Source: Streptomyces kronopolitis (GTDB lineage: Bacteria; Actinomycetota; Actinomycetes; Streptomycetales; Streptomycetaceae). Taken from it: DNA of 64,000 nucleotides. The notes beneath the pieces are model-generated. The model searched no databases, was not told the origin of the DNA, and saw only the letters and a list, made by a program, of their open reading frames with translations. The translations under genes and the position numbers were made by a program. Where the stretch lies: assembly GCF_014646275.1 (NCBI RefSeq), contig NZ_BMND01000002.1:62001-126000 (forward strand). Direction: 5' to 3'. Positions 62,801-64,000 of this stretch are shown here, in pieces (the first letter of the stretch is position 1; each line of letters starts with the position of its first letter).

Positions 62801-63834
62801 CCCTGATCCGCGCCGTGGACCTCGACCCCAAGGACCGCCCCGAACGGATCGCCGCCCACCTCCTCGCCGAACTGTGCGCCCCCGGCGAGCCGGCCGTCGT
62901 CGGCCACGCCCGGGGCACGCGCACCACCCTGCGCACGGTGGCCGCACCGCTGCCCCGCGACCGCGCCGCCACCGGCCGGCCGCCGCTCGGCCCCGGCTCG
63001 GTGGTGCTGCTGACCGGCGGCGCCCGCGGGATCACCGCCCGTACGGCCCTCGCCCTGGCCCGCGCGCACGGCTGCCACATCGAACTCCTGGGCCGCACCC
63101 CCCTGGAGGCCACCCCCGAGGACCCCGCGCTCGCGCACGCCCACGACCGGATCGCGCTGCGCGCCGCGCTGATCGCCCAGGGCCTGCGCCGGCCCGCCGA
63201 GATCGAGGCAGCGGCCGGCCGGGTGCTGGCCCGCCGCGAGATCGCCGCCACCCTCGCCGCGCTGGAGCCGCTCGCCGCCTCCGTGCGCTACCACGCCGCC
63301 GATGTCACCGACGAGGGCGCCGTACGCGCCGTGGTGGACGACATCCGGGCCCGGCACGGCCGTCTCGACGGGATCGTGCACGGCGCCGGCACCCTGGAGG
63401 ACAAGCTGCTGCGGGACAAGGATCCGGCGTCCTTCGCCCGGGTCTTCGCCACCAAGGTGGACGGTGCCCGGCACCTGCTGTCGGCGGCCGGCGACGACAC
63501 CGGGTTCCTGGTCCTCTTCGGCAGCGTCGCCGGGGTCTTCGGCAACCGCGGCCAGGCCGACTACGCCGCCGCCAACGACGCCCTGGACACCCTCGCCGGA
63601 GCCTGGTCGGCCCGGGCGCCCGGCCGCGTCCTCGCCGTCGACTGGGGCCCCTGGGCCGCGACCGGCGGCGGCATGGTCACCGAGGAACTGGAACGCGCCT
63701 ACGCCCGCCGCGGCATCGCGCTCCTGGACCCCGACGCCGCGGCCGCCGCCCTCCTGGACGAACTGGCCCGGGGCACCGCGGCCCAGGTCGTGCTGGCGGC
63801 GCAGGCCGACGGCGGGGCGGCGGACGATGAGTGA
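56806..63834 (+). CDS. PfaA-like multidomain lipid/polyketide synthase with two N-terminal nitronate-monooxygenase-like barrels
   Basis: A 2342-residue iterative synthase. Order: a first nitronate-monooxygenase/PfaD-like barrel, degenerate (about 20-280), a second with 'GQECGGHIGPR' (about 345-570), KS (711-1145; Cys900, His1035, His1075), AT (1258-1560; Ser1353 in GHSYG), one ACP (Ser1769 in 'LSVDSIKRVE') and KR (about 2060-2290; 'LTGGARGIT', Tyr2253). The DSIKRVE ACP and the KR end match polyunsaturated-fatty-acid and related secondary-lipid synthases. PfaD-type barrels act as enoyl reductases there. GTG at 56806 follows AAGGAG by six bases. Single ACP rather than tandem array; product unknown. 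Overlaps the next KS gene by eight bases. Confidence 0.9.
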   Translation: MVPPPPFPGTPRPRSSAPAGPPPEVCARDLVVVLSPFEEPGERIVVAAARAGALGLLDLGRDADAARTALARTGPLPHGVRIPVGCPCTPGDLPDTVDTVLLADPRAYAAPAPRGGRPAEAAVPGPREWADGGRRRVWAEVTTPEEAAAACAAGVTALVARGHESGGRVGELTTCVLLQRILADPSVTVPVVAAGGIGVHSAAAAVAGGAAGVLLDSQLALTTEGADRLPRAVAAALRAMDGSETTLLAGHRVLRRPDFAPPGADPADRAGGAPDAVQDMEPARLTGLLGTRDLSVQLLPVGQDGAFAARLAARHHTTAGIVQAVRAALTDHLTAAARTRPLDRRPGARHLPVAQGPMTRVSDGAAFAAAVAAEGGLPFLALAVMDGDQVRRLLAETAERLGERPWGVGLLGFAPPALRTEQLAAVAEFAPEYALIAGGRPAQAAPLEAAGTRTYLHVPAPGLLTRYLAEGARRFVFEGQECGGHIGPRASFPLWDEQIERLLEHARAHGGSAEELDVLFAGGIHDARSAAMAMAAAAPLAARGATLGVLMGTAYLFTQEAVATGAVVPGFQQTALACDRTVLLRTAPGHATRCADTAYAGEFAAAARRLAADGTDPRARWEELERRNLGRLRLASKGLRHTDGGRPAAVAEPEQRREGLYMLGQAATTRSATTTVAALHTDVTDGATALLAARARRFRPPAAAPGPEAAPLDIAIVGMACCFPGAADTARYWSNVVHGVDSVTEVPAGRWDAATYHDPDPARAGERTPSRWGGFLPPIPFDALAHGIPPASLTAVEPVQLLALDAAAKALADAGYAERDFDRARTAVVFGAEAGTELAGAYGLRALHPGYLGALPPALDAELPRLTEDSFPGVLANVIAGRIAGRLDLGGANCTVDAACASSLAALDLACRQLRDHDADMVLCGGADVHNGINDYLMFASVRALSPTGRCRPFDAAADGIALGEGVGALVLRRLADAERDGDRIYAVVKAVGTSSDGRSLGLTAPRPEGQRRALERAYRRAGISPAQVGLLEAHGTGTVVGDTTELGVLTEVFDEAGAEPGSCALGSVKSQIGHTKCAAGLAGLIKAARAVHTGVRPPTLHLTRPAADDAAAAGPFRFDTRGARPWPVPAERRIAAVSAFGFGGTNYHAVLAGYAGAPEPAHALEEWPAELFCFRGADRAAAVRAVERLAARLAANDAAGRPWPLRDLAAETAAAPGPVQLCVIAEDLDDLAGKLAAARACTAADGVHPRPRDADPGQVAFLFPGQGSQRTGMLAELFTAFPALRALLDGADPQWTAAMFPPAAFTLEQRTAQQAALTDTRVAQPALGLASAAAFRLLTALGVRPDCTAGHSYGELTALWAAGAFDTEALLRLSARRAEAILTAAGDDPGAMAAVVATPDRVAALTGVTGATDATGVVVANHNAPAQSVISGPTDAVDSAVAALRAAGVDARRLPVACAFHSPQLATARETLAAALDATEVRAPAVPVWSGATARRYDRTPAALRGTLADQVAAPVRFVDQIEDMYAAGVRTFVEAGPGRVLTGLVGQILGDRPHTAVPLDVPGESALARLPHVLARLAAAGVPFDPEALFHGRTRILPEAAPRRPGWLVDGHLVRTADGACLPGGLRPARRVDTAQAGPSAAHAPDAAAGGPAPQDAVLEYLRTTRELVAAQRDVVLRYLGEGAGAASADGVLAPYPAPAREDSRAEAPAVPVAAPAVPAPSPAGPEWLSPEQLLDTVREIIHTRTGYPREMLDAGLDLEADLSVDSIKRVEIIGALADRIGLPQDADGATESAVEQLARVKTISGIVDWIAAARPEPAPAPSAPAPAPAAPAPLTPGPAGPDEPGGGPGPLPPTRSLVRAVPLGPPAGRPPAEVVAGLDFAVVEDGQGVAVALTALLESHGARVRTVPAERLAALIADGVDGVVDLSALRAGRGAVLPGRFAALRGALTGGCGRLLLATAAGGTFGLDAAGDLPDPLPGAGLRGFARTAALEYPDTLIRAVDLDPKDRPERIAAHLLAELCAPGEPAVVGHARGTRTTLRTVAAPLPRDRAATGRPPLGPGSVVLLTGGARGITARTALALARAHGCHIELLGRTPLEATPEDPALAHAHDRIALRAALIAQGLRRPAEIEAAAGRVLARREIAATLAALEPLAASVRYHAADVTDEGAVRAVVDDIRARHGRLDGIVHGAGTLEDKLLRDKDPASFARVFATKVDGARHLLSAAGDDTGFLVLFGSVAGVFGNRGQADYAAANDALDTLAGAWSARAPGRVLAVDWGPWAATGGGMVTEELERAYARRGIALLDPDAAAAALLDELARGTAAQVVLAAQADGGAADDE

Positions 63835-64000
63835 GGCGGCGGCACGGCCCGGTGGGGCAGGGCCTGCCGGGCCCCGGCCCGCGGATGCCGCGATCGTCGG
63901 CATGGGGGCGCTCTTCCCGGGCGCCGGCGACCTCGCCGCCTACTGGCGCAACCTGGTGGCCGGCACCGACTGCCTCACCGAGGTGCCGCCCGGCCGCTGG
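63827..64000 (+). CDS. second ketosynthase-type synthase, cut by the window edge
   Basis: ATG at 63827 overlaps the previous stop and opens a frame continuing to the window end (58 codons seen). After a Gly/Pro-rich start, 'DAAIVGMGALFPGAGDLAAYWRNLVAGTDC' is the typical opening of a modular ketosynthase of the PfaA/PfaC kind. Its overlap with the first synthase shows one operon. The remaining domains lie outside the window. Confidence 0.88.
   Translation, partial: MSEAAARPGGAGPAGPRPADAAIVGMGALFPGAGDLAAYWRNLVAGTDCLTEVPPGRW

Noticed and set aside
56740..63903. A single open frame of about 2390 codons on the leftward strand opposite the synthase
   Set aside because: It mirrors the synthase gene exactly, has Gly/Arg/Ala-dominated low-complexity composition and no domain. 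It arises because high third-position GC removes stop codons in the complementary frame.

Overview
This is a very GC-rich stretch with strong G/C preference at third codon positions, many GTG starts, short intergenic gaps and long spurious antisense reading frames. The gene content (ergothioneine operon, streptogrisin-type protease, CYP102-type P450 fusion, PfaA-like lipid synthase, several secreted enzymes) points to a Streptomyces or close relative, probably accessory or arm-like chromosome rather than core. I see no rRNA, tRNA, insertion sequence or CRISPR array.

Layout. 1-10.2 kb: a TPR protein facing a lipase-maturation-factor homologue, a 56-residue orphan peptide gene with its own inverted repeat and terminator, an acyl-CoA synthetase, a nitroreductase-hemerythrin fusion, a two-gene module (72-residue protein plus a DUF6895-like helical protein) and two small membrane proteins. 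10.5-19.6 kb: a coiled-coil/Mrr-nuclease/TerD fusion, an alpha/beta hydrolase bracketed by two tandem-repeat arrays, a CapA-like lipoprotein, a ferredoxin-type reductase preceded by a coupled 24-codon frame, a UvrA2-like protein and an EF-hand protein. 19.6-33 kb: a secreted GH92 mannosidase with a LacI-type operator, a secreted protein, an amino-acid permease, dodecin, a universal stress protein, a PAS-LuxR regulator divergent from a P450-reductase fusion, and two unrelated secreted phospholipase C genes around a trypsin-like protease. 33-37.5 kb: egtABCD for ergothioneine, transcribed leftwards, without egtE. 37.9-51 kb: a pair of small orphan genes, a HAD hydrolase, an SRPBCC protein, GAPDH, a GH18 enzyme, a quinone reductase/two acyl-CoA dehydrogenase operon, a TPM-like membrane protein, an NlpC/P60-like protein and a streptogrisin-type protease.

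51-56.4 kb holds a thioesterase, a LysR regulator and a four-gene operon (class III CoA transferase, crotonase, acetoacetate-decarboxylase-superfamily protein, 3-hydroxyacyl dehydrogenase) that could process a small acid through CoA-bound intermediates. 56.8 kb to the right edge is the start of a PfaA-like multidomain synthase cluster: two tandem nitronate-monooxygenase/PfaD-like barrels, KS, AT, one ACP and KR in one protein, overlapping by 8 bases with a second KS protein cut by the window edge.

A recurring oddity is a set of short, degenerate tandem arrays (units of 13-17 bp, unrelated to each other) in at least six gaps between genes. Starts were chosen from ribosome binding sites and overlaps; functions come from recognised motifs without database searches.
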